This document shows positions 17,002-26,758 of a stretch of 64,000 bases of DNA, in pieces; the first letter of the stretch is position 1; every line of letters starts with the position of its first letter. Source of the DNA: an uncultured Acetatifactor sp. (GTDB lineage: Bacteria; Bacillota; Clostridia; Lachnospirales; Lachnospiraceae); NCBI GenBank assembly GCA_947631615.1, contig CANRLX010000002.1, positions 62,001 through 126,000 on the forward strand, given 5' to 3'. The position numbers and the translations under genes were made by a program. The notes below the pieces were generated by a model that saw nothing but the letters and a program-made list of their open reading frames with translations, had not been told where the DNA came from and searched no databases.

Positions 17002-18880
17002 CCGCCGGAGAAACTCCGGAGATTCTGGAAGCCTGTCCCAAAGAGACCGGCCGAAACTCCTTCAGCTTCTGTCTCGCCTCCAAACGCAGGGAGGGAACCT
17101 GATCGTAGTCCAGATCCACAGGGATCTTTTTCTTTTCCATCTTCTTAAACTGTTCTACCTGCCGCGTCTGTCTCTCAATATATCCCTCGTATTTTATTTC
17201 TATTTCCACCTGTTCGATCACTTCTGTAGGGAGGGCATTTTTTCCCGTGTGCTCCCTGGCGAAATGTTCCCTTTCCCCATCGATCTCGCCAATGAGCTCA
17301 TAGGTAAGCTCCGGCCTGCAGATCAGCTCGGCCAGAGAAGCCGCGGTTTTCAGAGGAGCGCTTCCATGCTTTTCCAAAAAAAGCTGGATTTCTTTGTTTG
17401 CCCCCACATTTGTATTTTTCAGGCGATCGATCTCCTGTGAGATCAGCTCTTTCTTTTTTATCAGATGGTCTTTCTGCTCCTCCGTGATCAATCCGATCTG
17501 ATATCCTTTTTCCCGCAGTCTGAGATCCGCGTTATCCTGGCGAAGCAAAAGGCGGTATTCCGCCCTGGAAGTCATCATGCGGTAGGGTTCTCGATTGTCC
17601 TTCGTCACCAGATCGTCGATGAGCACTCCGATATAACTCTCCGAGCGATCCAGGATCAGAGGCTCCCTTCCCTGAATGGACATCGCGGCATTGATCCCCG
17701 CCACCAAACCCTGACAGGCCGCCTCCTCGTAACCGCTGCTCCCGTTAAACTGCCCTCCGGAAAAAAGCCCCTTCACGGATTTAAACTCCAAAGTGGGGTA
17801 AAGCTGTTTGGCATTGATGCAATCGTATTCAATGGCATAAGCATTTCTCACGATCTTACAGTTTTCCAGGCCGGGAACCGTGCGGTACATAGCAAGCTGC
17901 ACATCCTCCGGAAGAGAAGAGGACATACCGCTTATGTACATTTCATTGGTGTGCAATCCCTCCGGCTCAATAAATACCTGGTGCCTCTCCTTATCCGCAA
18001 ACTTCACCACCTTGTCCTCGATGGAAGGACAATACCTGGGGCCGGTCCCCTCGATGATTCCGGCGTAAATGGGAGAACGATCCAGATTTTCCCGAATGAT
18101 CTCATGGGTCTGTTCATTGGTATAGGTCAGCCAACAGGACACCTGTTCCTTCTGTACGGAATCGGGATCCGTAGAAAAAGAAAAAGGCACGATCCTCTCG
18201 TCTCCAAACTGTTCTTCCATTTTTGAAAAATCAAGACTCCTTCTGTCCATGCGGGCAGGCGTTCCGGTCTTAAAACGCCGCAGCTCAATCCCAAGCTCGC
18301 GCAGGGAATCCGACAAATGCGTAGCTGCCTGCAATCCGTTCGGACCGGTGTATGTGATAGCTTCCCCGCAGAGACATCTCGCATTCAGATAGGTTCCCGT
18401 GCAGAGGACTACCGCCTTACACTCATAGACCGCTCCGGTATAGGTTGTAACACCTGTTATTTTTTTCTGAGAGGTTTCTGTCTGCTCCCACAAAAGCTTA
18501 CAGACCTCCGACTGCTTGATGGTCAGATGATCCTGATTTTCCAAAACCTTCCTCATAGCTCTGGAATACTCGGCCTTGTCCGCCTGGGCACGGAGGGAAT
18601 GAACCGCCGGCCCCTTGGAAACATTGAGCATCTTTGACTGAATAAAAGTCTTGTCAATATTTTTTCCCATCTCTCCGCCCAGCGCGTCCAGCTCTCTCAC
18701 CAGATGTCCCTTGGAGGTTCCCCCCACGTTGGGATTACAGGGCATCAGGGCAATGCTGTCCACGCTGACCGTAAAGATCACCGTCTCCAATCCCAGCCTT
18801 GCGCAGGCTAAAGCGGCTTCGCATCCGGCATGTCCGGCTCCTATCACACACACGTCGACCTTTTCCCTTATCTCAGGCAT
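16958..18880 (-). CDS. mnmG: tRNA uridine 5-carboxymethylaminomethyl modification enzyme MnmG (GidA)
   Basis: The 640-residue FAD enzyme pairs with MnmE to make cmnm5U at the wobble position of several tRNAs. The FAD-binding [17 protein letters not shown] is at residues about 13-30, with the family motifs [30 protein letters not shown] and [20 protein letters not shown]-terminal helical domain (about 540-630) completes it. Length fits the family. It begins 27 bases after mnmE ends. Confidence 0.97.
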   Translation of the reverse strand: MPEIREKVDVCVIGAGHAGCEAALACARLGLETVIFTVSVDSIALMPCNPNVGGTSKGHLVRELDALGGEMGKNIDKTFIQSKMLNVSKGPAVHSLRAQADKAEYSRAMRKVLENQDHLTIKQSEVCKLLWEQTETSQKKITGVTTYTGAVYECKAVVLCTGTYLNARCLCGEAITYTGPNGLQAATHLSDSLRELGIELRRFKTGTPARMDRRSLDFSKMEEQFGDERIVPFSFSTDPDSVQKEQVSCWLTYTNEQTHEIIRENLDRSPIYAGIIEGTGPRYCPSIEDKVVKFADKERHQVFIEPEGLHTNEMYISGMSSSLPEDVQLAMYRTVPGLENCKIVRNAYAIEYDCINAKQLYPTLEFKSVKGLFSGGQFNGSSGYEEAACQGLVAGINAAMSIQGREPLILDRSESYIGVLIDDLVTKDNREPYRMMTSRAEYRLLLRQDNADLRLREKGYQIGLITEEQKDHLIKKKELISQEIDRLKNTNVGANKEIQLFLEKHGSAPLKTAASLAELICRPELTYELIGEIDGEREHFAREHTGKNALPTEVIEQVEIEIKYEGYIERQTRQVEQFKKMEKKKIPVDLDYDQVPSLRLEARQKLKEFRPVSLGQASRISGVSPADVSVLFIYLEKGED

Positions 18881-18907
18881 CTTCCCGCATCTCCATCCAT
18901 CTTCTCA

Positions 18908-20311
18908 TTATTTTCCCATACAGAATCTGGAGAAAATTTCCTCCACCAGATCCTCCTCAACCTCTTCTCCCACGATCTTTCCCAATTCCTTATAGGCGTC
19001 CATCAGGTCGATGGAATAAAAATCCTCCTCCATTCCATCCTCAATGCTTTTCTTCACAAGTTCCAGGCTTTCATAAGCGCTTTGAAGCGCCTCCCTGTGC
19101 CGCATATTTGTGATCACGAGTTCTCCGTTGTAAGAGATATCCCCCTCGAAAAACATTTCCCTTACCATGTTCTCAAACTCCTCCATCCCGGCGCCGTCCG
19201 TCATGGATGTCTTTATGATTTTAAAGGAGCTATAGGGAGGAATATTTTCCCTTAAAAAGGATTGGATCTCCTCCTCCGACACCGCGCTTTTCAGATCGGA
19301 TTTATTCAGAAGGACTATCATCCTGCGATTTCCGATCAAGGACACGATCTCACGGTCACTCTCATCCAAGGGCAGAGAAGCGTCGACCACATACACGATC
19401 AGATCCGCGGAGGAAGCGTACATCCTGGCCTTCTCCACTCCGATTTTTTCCACCACATCCTCGGTATTCCTGATCCCCGCCGTGTCGATCACACGCAGGC
19501 TGATCCCGTGCAGATTGATATATTCCTCCAGAATATCTCTGGTGGTTCCCGCGACATCCGTCACAATAGCCTTTTCTTCCCCCACCAGAAGGTTTAACAG
19601 AGAGGATTTTCCTACATTCGGTTTTCCGATAATAACAGTAGCAATTCCCTCCTTTATCCATCTTCCGTTCTCAGCCGTATCTGTCAGCCTTTTGATCCGA
19701 GAGAGCAGACCGTTTACCTTATCCAGCAATTTTTCCGCGTACCCGTCCAGGCTGATGTGCTCCGGATCGTCCAGAGCGGACTCAATGAAAGCGGTTTCAT
19801 AAAGGATCTCACCTCTTAATTCCCTTACTTCCTTCGCCAGTCTTCCGTTTAATTGACTGACGGAGGCGGCGAGAGCATACTCGTTTTGAGAATGGATCAC
19901 ATCCATCACGGCTTCCGCTCTGGAGAGATCGATCCGCCCGTTTAAAAATGCCCTCTTTGTAAACTCACCGGGCTCCGCCATCCTGGCTCCGGACCTTAAG
20001 ACCTCCTCCAAAACCTTCCGCATGATCAACAGGCCCCCGTGGCAGTTGATCTCCACCGTATCTTCCGCCGTATAGCTGCGGGGCTTCTTCATGACAGAAA
20101 CCATTACCTCATCCAAAATCTCGCCCGATCCGTTCACAATATATCCGTAGTGGATCGTATGACTCTCCACCCTCTGAAGTATTCTCTTTCCGCCCTTTGT
20201 GCGAAAGACAGAATCTACGACGGAAATGGAATCTTCCCCGCTGACCCGTATGATCCCGATTCCGGAATCGGACAGGGCTGTGGCTATCGCTGCAATCGTA
20301 TCTGTTTTCAT
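18908..20311 (-). CDS. mnmE: tRNA modification GTPase MnmE (TrmE)
   Basis: The 467-residue GTPase forms a complex with MnmG for tRNA wobble modification. It has the N-terminal folate-binding domain (residues about 1-118), a helical domain, an inserted G domain with GKPNVGKSSLLN, the DVAGTTRD and DTAG switch motifs and NKSD. The C-terminal FCMGK is a variant of the invariant C[IM]GK end, whose cysteine is needed for modification. The ATG at 20311 has GGAG nine bases upstream; an in-frame TTG at 20317 is less well placed. Confidence 0.97.
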   Translation of the reverse strand: MKTDTIAAIATALSDSGIGIIRVSGEDSISVVDSVFRTKGGKRILQRVESHTIHYGYIVNGSGEILDEVMVSVMKKPRSYTAEDTVEINCHGGLLIMRKVLEEVLRSGARMAEPGEFTKRAFLNGRIDLSRAEAVMDVIHSQNEYALAASVSQLNGRLAKEVRELRGEILYETAFIESALDDPEHISLDGYAEKLLDKVNGLLSRIKRLTDTAENGRWIKEGIATVIIGKPNVGKSSLLNLLVGEEKAIVTDVAGTTRDILEEYINLHGISLRVIDTAGIRNTEDVVEKIGVEKARMYASSADLIVYVVDASLPLDESDREIVSLIGNRRMIVLLNKSDLKSAVSEEEIQSFLRENIPPYSSFKIIKTSMTDGAGMEEFENMVREMFFEGDISYNGELVITNMRHREALQSAYESLELVKKSIEDGMEEDFYSIDLMDAYKELGKIVGEEVEEDLVEEIFSRFCMGK

Positions 20312-20339
20312 AAACAATCACTCCAAAAATCAATACACA

Positions 20340-20375
20340 AAACCGGATATATGAATTATATCATACATCCGGTTT
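20340..20375 (-). terminator. Weak terminator between jag and mnmE
   Basis: A stem AAACCGGAT/ATCCGGTTT (20340-20348 with 20367-20375), extended inward by an imperfect AT-rich part, lies after jag. In minus-strand reading the tail is mixed (TTGTGTATTG), so read-through into mnmE is likely. Confidence 0.5.
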
Positions 20376-20399
20376 ATAAAACACTTTTTCTGACAGGAT

Positions 20400-21059
20400 T
20401 TACTGTCTGTACTCTCTGTTTTTGTTCTCTCTGTTTTCCCTCTTCAGGGTAACTACCACACGTCTGTAGGGTTCGTCGCCCTCGCTGTGCGTGGTCACGT
20501 ATTTATCGTTCTGAAGTGCGGAGTGGATGATACGCCTCTCATAGGGATTCATCGGCTCCAGGGAAACCGGCTTTCTGGTCCTCTTTACCTTGTAAGCAAT
20601 GTTCTTTGCAAGATTTTCCAGAGTTTCCTTTCTCCTCTGACGATAATTTTCCGTGTCTACCTTGACTCTGATATAATCCTCCGTATCCTTATTGATGACA
20701 AGGGACACCAGATATTGCAGGGAATCCAGGGTTTGTCCTCTCTTTCCGATCAAAATTCCCATCTCGTCGCCGCTCAGATCGACGTCCACGGTCCGCTCCT
20801 GCTCATCATATTTCACATTCACGATAACCGTGATATTCATAGCATCAAAAACATCGTTCAGAAAATTCTTGACGTTATCCTCCACGGAACACTTTTTGGA
20901 CGCCCTGATCACCGCAGGCTTGGACCCAATCCCCAGAAAACCGCTGGATCCCTCCTCGATCACCTCATAATCCAGCTTATCGCTGGTAACTCCAAGCTTC
21001 TGACATGCCTCTGTGATTGCATCGCTGATTGTCTTTGCAGATACTTCAATTACTTCCAT
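20400..21059 (-). CDS. jag: RNA-binding protein Jag (KhpB/EloR)
   Basis: The 219-residue cytosolic RNA-binding protein has a Jag_N domain (residues about 1-50, EVSAKTISDAITEACQKLG), a KH domain (about 75-150, GILIGKRGQTLDSLQYLV) and a C-terminal R3H domain (about 150-210, SLEPMNPYERRIIHSAL). In other Gram-positives it works with KhpA in controlling cell elongation and division through RNA. It follows yidC by 21 bases, the usual arrangement. Confidence 0.95.
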   Translation of the reverse strand: MEVIEVSAKTISDAITEACQKLGVTSDKLDYEVIEEGSSGFLGIGSKPAVIRASKKCSVEDNVKNFLNDVFDAMNITVIVNVKYDEQERTVDVDLSGDEMGILIGKRGQTLDSLQYLVSLVINKDTEDYIRVKVDTENYRQRRKETLENLAKNIAYKVKRTRKPVSLEPMNPYERRIIHSALQNDKYVTTHSEGDEPYRRVVVTLKRENRENKNREYRQ

Positions 21060-21080
21060 ATTCCATATCCTCCCTAAACA

Positions 21081-22463
21081 TCACCTTTTGCTTTTGGTAT
21101 TATACTTCTTTACCAGATTAGCCTTTGCCATAATACTGTTTGGATCCATAGTTTCATCAAATACATCACTTCCCGTAATGTCCTCTTCCCGTAAGCCGCC
21201 TCCTTCTCCATGGGAATTGATATTCGCCTTTCTGCTCATGTCCCTCTTTTGCATTTCCGTCTGCATATTCTTGGTGCTCATATTGGCATAGGCGTTTATC
21301 TTTTCCTGCTGCTCCTTAAACTTTTCCATCTTTTTGGCGTTTTTCGCAAGACTCTTTTCGCTCTTCTCCGCATTCTTTCTGATAATGTCGTCAAAATCCA
21401 TCTTGTCGATATGCCGGTTGATAACCACCTGCTGAATACTTCTGACTACGCTGCCGGCCACCCAGTAGATTCCCATACCGGAAGGGAAGGAGAAGCAGAG
21501 ATACGCGGAAAAAAGCGGCATTACCAGGTTCATGGTCTTCATGGACTGTGCCATCATCTCCGCCTGATCGTTCTGAGAACCGTCCTTATTCCCGCTGTTC
21601 TGCTGGGGCATCAACTTAATATTGATCCACTGTGTCAGGACAGAGAGAACCGGAATGGCCAGAGCTCCCAGGATCATCAGGAGAGCTCCCGTAGTAAATC
21701 CGCTGGCTGTAATATTGCCGTAGGCTTCCTTCATAATATACAAAGGAGAATTTCCAATGTTGAGCCCCAGGAAATTGTTATAGACATCCAGCTTGCTCAC
21801 CGTATTCGCAACGTCCGTCGCCAAAGAAGGAAATTTCTCAGCGATACTGGTAAAATCCGCGCTGGAAGCCTTATTCAGACAGTCGATCAGGGTATTCTGA
21901 ATATAAGTGGTGTTTCCGTTCACATAGCTGGCGTTGGAAAACTGGTTCATATATCTCGCGGAATTTGTCATATTTTGAACAAATTCAGGAGCCCCTTTCA
22001 GGGCAATGATATTGTCCACCAACGGCTGGAAAGCTTCCTTGATCTTTCCCACATACGCGGGCATGGAGTCGATCACTCGGTACAAGGCAAGCAAAATAGG
22101 CATCTGGATCAGAAGATACATACAGCTTCCGGTGGGGGAAACCCCGTATTTTGCATACAAAGCCTGGATCTCCTGATTTTGGGCCATCATGGAATCCTGG
22201 TCCTTCTTGTTTTTATATTTTGCCTGAATCGCCTGGATCTCCGGATTCATCTTGGCAGACAGCTTGGCAAATTTCTGCTGCTTGATCGTAAGAGGCAGCA
22301 TAAGAAGGTTTACAATAACCGTAAACAAAATAATGGAAAGACCTACATTGGGAATATTCAGGGCATCCAGAACCGTAAAGATTCCCTCCATGATCTTGCC
22401 CAGAAGCCACGCGATCTGACCTATGATCGGAGTAGAATTTTGGGTCAATATGATTCCGTTCAT
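21081..22463 (-). CDS. yidC: Membrane protein insertase YidC/SpoIIIJ
   Basis: The 460-residue protein inserts proteins into the cytoplasmic membrane, alone or with Sec. It has an N-terminal helix, the first conserved helix with VGLSIILFTVIVNLLMLPLTIKQQK (conserved arginine/lysine-region), a cytoplasmic hairpin, then an extended extracytoplasmic loop (residues about 145-230). The remaining helices follow (GFTTGALLMILGALAIPVLSVLTQW; MPLFSAYLCFSFPSGMGIYWVAGSVVRS). A long, charged cytosolic tail (about 375-460) is typical of Clostridia. It lacks the lipoprotein signal seen in Bacillus. AGGAGG precedes the ATG. Confidence 0.95.
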   Translation of the reverse strand: MNGIILTQNSTPIIGQIAWLLGKIMEGIFTVLDALNIPNVGLSIILFTVIVNLLMLPLTIKQQKFAKLSAKMNPEIQAIQAKYKNKKDQDSMMAQNQEIQALYAKYGVSPTGSCMYLLIQMPILLALYRVIDSMPAYVGKIKEAFQPLVDNIIALKGAPEFVQNMTNSARYMNQFSNASYVNGNTTYIQNTLIDCLNKASSADFTSIAEKFPSLATDVANTVSKLDVYNNFLGLNIGNSPLYIMKEAYGNITASGFTTGALLMILGALAIPVLSVLTQWINIKLMPQQNSGNKDGSQNDQAEMMAQSMKTMNLVMPLFSAYLCFSFPSGMGIYWVAGSVVRSIQQVVINRHIDKMDFDDIIRKNAEKSEKSLAKNAKKMEKFKEQQEKINAYANMSTKNMQTEMQKRDMSRKANINSHGEGGGLREEDITGSDVFDETMDPNSIMAKANLVKKYNTKSKR

Positions 22464-22505
22464 TTATCCTCCTACAGAGATATCAGATTTTTATGAGAAA
22501 AACCT

Positions 22506-22715
22506 TCAGGGCACAGGGTCATACCCTCCCTTTGAAAAGGGATTGCACCTTAAGATCCTCCAAATCGCCAGGATACTTCCCTTAAACGCCCCGTATTTCT
22601 GGATCGCCTCCAAGCCGTACTGGGAACAGGAGGGGATATAAGGGCATTTTGTTCTCTTAAGCGGTGATAAATATTTCTGATAAAATCTGATACCGGTAAC
22701 CAAAAATTTTTTCAT
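22506..22715 (-). CDS. yidD: Membrane protein insertion efficiency factor YidD
   Basis: The 69-residue protein has the invariant YQKYLSP...[19 protein letters not shown] and [17 protein letters not shown] motifs with three conserved cysteines. It is thought to assist YidC at the membrane. It lies in its usual place between rnpA and yidC. Confidence 0.95.
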   Translation of the reverse strand: MKKFLVTGIRFYQKYLSPLKRTKCPYIPSCSQYGLEAIQKYGAFKGSILAIWRILRCNPFSKGGYDPVP

Positions 22716-22730
22716 ACTCTTAACTAAGCC

Positions 22731-23078
22731 CTACTCAAAATAAACCTTAATTAAACGATGAAGTTTACAAAGATGTAACAGTGCACTCTCTACCTCTCTA
22801 TAACCTACGGCAGCTGCACTCGGTCTCGCGACGATTACGATATCCAAACCACTATTGAATATCTCTTCATGTAATCGGTAACTTTCTCTTACCAGTCTTG
22901 TAACGCGATGTCTTACAACACTGTTTCCTACTTTTTTGCTCACGCTGATTCCAATTCTGTTTCTATCCGTGCCATTTTCCTTTACATACATGACCAAATA
23001 CCTGTTTGCATATGATTTACCATTTTTATAAACGAATTGGAACTGGTGATTCTTCTTTAAAGATTCCGAAAACTTCAT
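22731..23078 (-). CDS. rnpA: Ribonuclease P protein component
   Basis: The 115-residue basic protein binds the RNase P RNA for tRNA 5' maturation. The RNR motif region KKVGNSVVRHRVTRLVRESYR (residues about 48-68) is intact. It follows rpmH, with a small terminator-like hairpin between, and is followed 15 bases later by yidD. Confidence 0.95.
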   Translation of the reverse strand: MKFSESLKKNHQFQFVYKNGKSYANRYLVMYVKENGTDRNRIGISVSKKVGNSVVRHRVTRLVRESYRLHEEIFNSGLDIVIVARPSAAAVGYREVESALLHLCKLHRLIKVYFE

Positions 23079-23131
23079 GAATCCTCCTTACAAGAAGTCC
23101 ACACAGACAAATTGCCCGCACAGATACAAAA

Positions 23132-23151
23132 AGGTCACATTGCTGTGACCT
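23132..23151 (-). terminator. Attenuator-like hairpin between rpmH and rnpA
   Basis: An 8-bp perfect stem AGGTCACA/TGTGACCT with a 4-base loop overlaps the rpmH stop codon. In minus-strand reading it is followed by TTTTTG. It probably ends part of the rpmH transcripts and lowers rnpA expression relative to rpmH. Confidence 0.65.
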
Positions 23152-23284
23152 ATACGGATAATTTCTTTCTTCCTTTTGCACGTCTTGCAGCTAAAACTTT
23201 TCTTCCGCCAGGTGTACTCATTCTCGCTCTGAAGCCGTGTACTTTGGAATGGGAACGCTTTTTAGGCTGAAATGTCATTTTCAT
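23150..23284 (-). CDS. rpmH: Large ribosomal subunit protein bL34
   Basis: This 44-residue, very basic protein ([20 protein letters not shown] to KGRKKLSV) has the full bL34 signature and length. AAGGAGGTG stands seven bases before the ATG. A TATAAT on the minus strand at 23323-23328 may be its -10 box. It opens the rpmH-rnpA-yidD-yidC-jag series, divergent from dnaA across oriC. Confidence 0.97.
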   Translation of the reverse strand: MKMTFQPKKRSHSKVHGFRARMSTPGGRKVLAARRAKGRKKLSV

Positions 23285-23322
23285 GGAAAGGCACCTCCTT
23301 CTCTAAACCTCATATGATTTCT

Positions 23323-23328
23323 ATTATA
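23323..23328 (-). promoter_or_regulatory. Possible -10 box of the rpmH operon
   Basis: TATAAT in minus-strand reading lies about 35 bases before the rpmH start codon. No convincing -35 hexamer is seen 17 bases upstream. Confidence 0.4.
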
Positions 23329-23441
23329 TAAGGTAAACATTTTTCATTCGGCATATGATAAACCATGCCATTATAAGGAAAATAGCATATATAATTTTAT
23401 AGAAAAAGACCGGAAATGTCAAGAAAAAAATTTTTTTCATG

Positions 23442-23695
23442 TTATCCACATAGATATACACAAAATTTTATTAAATTATACTTATCCACAAGATGTTGAT
23501 TATTTGTGGATATTTTTCAGTTTTCGTGTATTTCACGGTGAAAAAACAGAAGAAAAGAATGAAAATTTTAAGGAATAACAGGCATTTTATCGCTTTCCTA
23601 AGTTATCCACTTATTCACATTTCTATCCACATATATTTCCCGCTTCCCATCTTATAACCTAGGTTATCAACATTATGTGGATAACTTTATCCATA
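23442..23695. other. oriC: oriC, dnaA-upstream part with DnaA-box cluster
   Basis: The 507-base gap between rpmH and dnaA holds no gene but a cluster of DnaA boxes. TTATCCACA occurs at 23442-23450 and 23482-23490; TGTGGATAT at 23505; TTATCCACT at 23603; TTATTCACA at 23611; CTATCCACA at 23623; TGTGGATAA at 23676-23684; TTATCCATA at 23687. The surroundings are very AT-rich. With the box at 25192 downstream of dnaA this matches the bipartite origin known from Bacillus. Strand switch of gene direction here supports it. Confidence 0.92.
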
Positions 23696-23714
23696 GGCTG
23701 TTTAAAAGTTACAT

Positions 23715-23743
23715 TTGAAAAATGCAAAAATCTATATTACAAT
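23715..23743 (+). promoter_or_regulatory. dnaA promoter
   Basis: TTGAAA (23715-23720), a 17-base spacer and TACAAT (23738-23743) lie about 50 bases before dnaA. DnaA boxes end 20 bases upstream, so autoregulation by DnaA is likely. Confidence 0.75.
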
Positions 23744-23791
23744 GTAAAAGCACAGCTTTTTATATTTTTGGAAGGATTTAAAAAATAAAAA

Positions 23792-25162
23792 ATGAACGAT
23801 GACGTTATCAAAGAAAACTGGAAAACGATAAAAGAGACTGTCAGAAGAGAATATAATCTCTCTGACATTTCTTATCATACATGGGTAGAACCGTTGGAAT
23901 TTTATAATATCGTAGACGATGTGATCCATATTATCATTCCGTCCGACCAGTCTCATGCCCTCAATTATATTTCTTCCAAATATAAAAGCTTTTTTCAGGT
24001 CACTGTCACGGAAATGTTTGACCATGAATACGACATCAGCTTTGTTCTGGAAAAAGACATTGAGGCGGACAGGCAGGAGGATGCCGGAAAGAAAAACAAC
24101 GGCATCGTCTACAACATCAACTATGAAAACGCCAACCTGAATCCCAAATATAAATTTGACACCTTTGTGGTGGGAAGCAACAACAAATTTGCGCACTCCG
24201 CTTCCCTGGCAGTCGCGGAGACCCCGGGAGAAACCTACAATCCTCTCTATCTGTACGGAGGCCCCGGGCTTGGAAAAACGCACCTAATGCACTCCATCGG
24301 TCACTTTATACTGGAACAAAATCCGAACACCAAGGTGCTCTACGTCACCAGCGAAGAATTTACCAACGAAGTTATCGAGTCAATCCGAAGCGGTAATGCC
24401 GCTTCTATGACCAAGCTCCGCGAGAAATACCGGACGGTGGATGTGCTCATGGTAGACGACGTACAATTTATAATAGGAAAGGAAAGTACACAGGAGGAAT
24501 TTTTCCATACCTTCAATGTACTGCATGGGGCACATAAGCAGATCGTGATTTCCTCCGACAAGCCTCCCAAAGAAATGGAGACGCTGGACGAAAGATTCCG
24601 CTCCCGATTTGAGTGGGGACTTATCGCGGATATCCAGCCGCCGGACTATGAGACGAGAATGGCGATCCTTCGCAAAAACGCGGAAAATTACGAGAGGCAG
24701 ATCGACGAAGACATCATCAAATACATTGCTACCAACATCAAGTCCAATATCCGAGAGCTGGAGGGAGCCTTCAACAAGATCATAGCCTTTGCAAAGCTGA
24801 ACAAGGTGGATCTCACGCTGTCGCTGGCGGAGGAGGCGTTAAAGGATGTGATCTACCCCAACAAGCCAAAGGAAGTCACCCCCGCGGCGATCATCAGCGT
24901 CGTATCGGAGCACTTTGGAGTCAATCCCGAGGACATTACCTCCAAAAAAAGAAACTCTGAGTTCGTGCTGCCAAGGCAGATCGTCATGTACCTCTGCTAT
25001 GATATGATAGACGATATCTCCTATATGAATATAGCAAAGCTTTTAGGAAAGAAGGATCACACGACCATTATCCACGGAGTCAACAAGATTGCCTCGGAGA
25101 TACAGTCAAACGAAGAGATGAAAAACAAAATCGACATCATCAAAAAGAAAATAAACCCCTAA
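23792..25162 (+). CDS. dnaA: Chromosomal replication initiator protein DnaA
   Basis: The 456-residue AAA+ initiator binds DnaA boxes and opens the origin. Domain I is at residues about 1-85, followed by a short linker. Domain III has Walker A GGPGLGKTHLM and Walker B LMVDDVQF, and the sensor/arginine-finger region is DERFRSRFEWG. Domain IV ends with the DNA-binding signature KKDHTTIIHGVNKI (about 425-438). A GGAAGGAT lies about 15 bases before the ATG, a long spacing. Confidence 0.98.
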   Translation: MNDDVIKENWKTIKETVRREYNLSDISYHTWVEPLEFYNIVDDVIHIIIPSDQSHALNYISSKYKSFFQVTVTEMFDHEYDISFVLEKDIEADRQEDAGKKNNGIVYNINYENANLNPKYKFDTFVVGSNNKFAHSASLAVAETPGETYNPLYLYGGPGLGKTHLMHSIGHFILEQNPNTKVLYVTSEEFTNEVIESIRSGNAASMTKLREKYRTVDVLMVDDVQFIIGKESTQEEFFHTFNVLHGAHKQIVISSDKPPKEMETLDERFRSRFEWGLIADIQPPDYETRMAILRKNAENYERQIDEDIIKYIATNIKSNIRELEGAFNKIIAFAKLNKVDLTLSLAEEALKDVIYPNKPKEVTPAAIISVVSEHFGVNPEDITSKKRNSEFVLPRQIVMYLCYDMIDDISYMNIAKLLGKKDHTTIIHGVNKIASEIQSNEEMKNKIDIIKKKINP

Positions 25163-25401
25163 ATTCACAAGTATTATCAACGGACGCCGGTTTATCCACA
25201 GAGAGATGTCGATTCCAAAAAAAAGGGAAGAAAATAATTCACATGTTTTTCATTCCCTTTTTCCTAGAAAAATAGTATAATAAAGGTAGTTTTGCACATA
25301 TCAACATCCTATAATAAGAATACTATTAAATTCTTTATCTATTTATATGATAAGAACATGCCTGCGGATAGGCGTGGAGACAGGAAGGGAGTCATGCACA
25401 A
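25163..25401. other. dnaA-dnaN intergenic region with DnaA box and probable unwinding element
   Basis: A perfect TTATCCACA lies at 25192-25200, then an AT-rich stretch (about 25210-25350) suited to be the DNA unwinding element of a bipartite origin. TATAAT at 25276-25281 is the likely -10 of dnaN, with only a weak -35 (TTCCCT). No gene is seen here. Confidence 0.7.
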
Positions 25402-26511
25402 ATGAAATTAGTTTGTTCCAAGGCAAATTTATTGAACGGTGTACAGATCGTATCCAAGGCTGTTCCAAGCAAGACCACCATGTCGATATTGGAATGTATC
25501 CTGATCGATGCCACCAAGGGGTCGATCACTCTGACCGCTAACGATATGGAGCTTGGCATTGAGACTACGATCGAGGGAAATATTGTACAGCCCGGGATCA
25601 TCGCGTTAGACGCGAAGATTTTTCTCGAGATCGTGCGAAAGCTTCCCGACAGCGATATCACGATCGATACGGACGCTACCTTTAAGACGACGATCACATG
25701 TGAAAAGGCAAAATTCAACATTATAGGCAAGTCGGGGGAGGATTTCTCCTATCTTCCCGTGATCGAGAGGGAAGACAGCATTGTCATGAGCCAGTTTACT
25801 CTGAAGGAAGTGGTGAGACAGACGATTTTCTCTATCTCTGACAACGACAACAACAAGCTGATGACGGGCGAGCTTTTTGATATTAACGGCGATGAGCTGA
25901 AGGTGGTCTCTTTGGACGGCCATCGGATCTCGATTAGAAAAATCCAGTTAAAGAACAGCTATGAGGGGAAAAAGGTGGTGGTTCCTGGGAAAACCTTAAA
26001 TGAGGTGAGCAAGATCCTTCCCGGGGATGCCGACAGCGACGTGACGATCTCCTTTACCTCCAAACACATCGTATTTGAGTTTGGCGAGACGACCGTAGTC
26101 TCCAGACTGATCGAAGGAGAGTACTTTAAGATTGACCAGATGCTCTCCAGCGACTATGAAACCAAGGTAAAGATCAACAAAAAAGAATTTTTGAATTGTA
26201 TCGACCGCGCGACCCTTCTGGTGAAGGAGGGGGATAAAAAGCCTATTATCATCAACATAACGGATGAGAACATGGAGTTAAAAATCAATTCCATACTTGG
26301 AAGCATGAACGAGAATATTGACATCGAAAAGAGCGGGAAGGATCTGATGATCGGATTTAACCCTAAGTTTTTGATCGATGCCCTCCGTGTGATCGACGAT
26401 GAGGACGTGGACCTCTATATGGTGAATCCCAAGGCTCCCTGCTTTATCAAGAATCAGGAGGAAAGCTACATTTATCTGATTCTTCCGGTAAACTTTACCA
26501 CCGTGAACTAA
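25402..26511 (+). CDS. dnaN: DNA polymerase III beta sliding clamp
   Basis: The 369-residue clamp has the three-domain build and ends with the typical YLILPVNFTT. It encircles DNA and tethers polymerase III. GGAAGGGAG lies upstream of the ATG. The stop overlaps by one base a possible ATG of the next gene. Confidence 0.97.
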   Translation: MKLVCSKANLLNGVQIVSKAVPSKTTMSILECILIDATKGSITLTANDMELGIETTIEGNIVQPGIIALDAKIFLEIVRKLPDSDITIDTDATFKTTITCEKAKFNIIGKSGEDFSYLPVIEREDSIVMSQFTLKEVVRQTIFSISDNDNNKLMTGELFDINGDELKVVSLDGHRISIRKIQLKNSYEGKKVVVPGKTLNEVSKILPGDADSDVTISFTSKHIVFEFGETTVVSRLIEGEYFKIDQMLSSDYETKVKINKKEFLNCIDRATLLVKEGDKKPIIINITDENMELKINSILGSMNENIDIEKSGKDLMIGFNPKFLIDALRVIDDEDVDLYMVNPKAPCFIKNQEESYIYLILPVNFTTVN

Positions 26512-26522
26512 TGGAGAACGCT

Positions 26523-26732
26523 ATGCAGACGATTCGTTTAAAAGATGATTTTATCAAACTGGGCCAGGCGCTGAAGGCGGCTGGCTTGGTGGAGTCAGGG
26601 GTAGATGCAAAATTTGCCGTTCAGGACGGGCTTGTTCTGGTCAACGGGGAGGTGGACACCAGGCGCGGGAGGAAGCTTGTAGCCGGCGATGAGGTCGTCT
26701 ACAATGGGGAGACGGTAAGAATAGAAAAATAA
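26523..26732 (+). CDS. rlbA: S4-domain RNA-binding protein YaaA/RlbA
   Basis: The 69-residue protein is a single S4 RNA-binding domain (FIKLGQALKAAGLVESG...LVNGEVDTRRGRKL), the small YaaA protein always found between dnaN and recF in Firmicutes. It is implicated in large ribosomal subunit maturation. An ATG at 26511 overlaps dnaN, but GGAG is spaced for 26523 (MQTIRLKDDF). Confidence 0.9.
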   Translation: MQTIRLKDDFIKLGQALKAAGLVESGVDAKFAVQDGLVLVNGEVDTRRGRKLVAGDEVVYNGETVRIEK

Positions 26733-26758
26733 CTGGAAGAACTAAAAAAGGTAACGTT

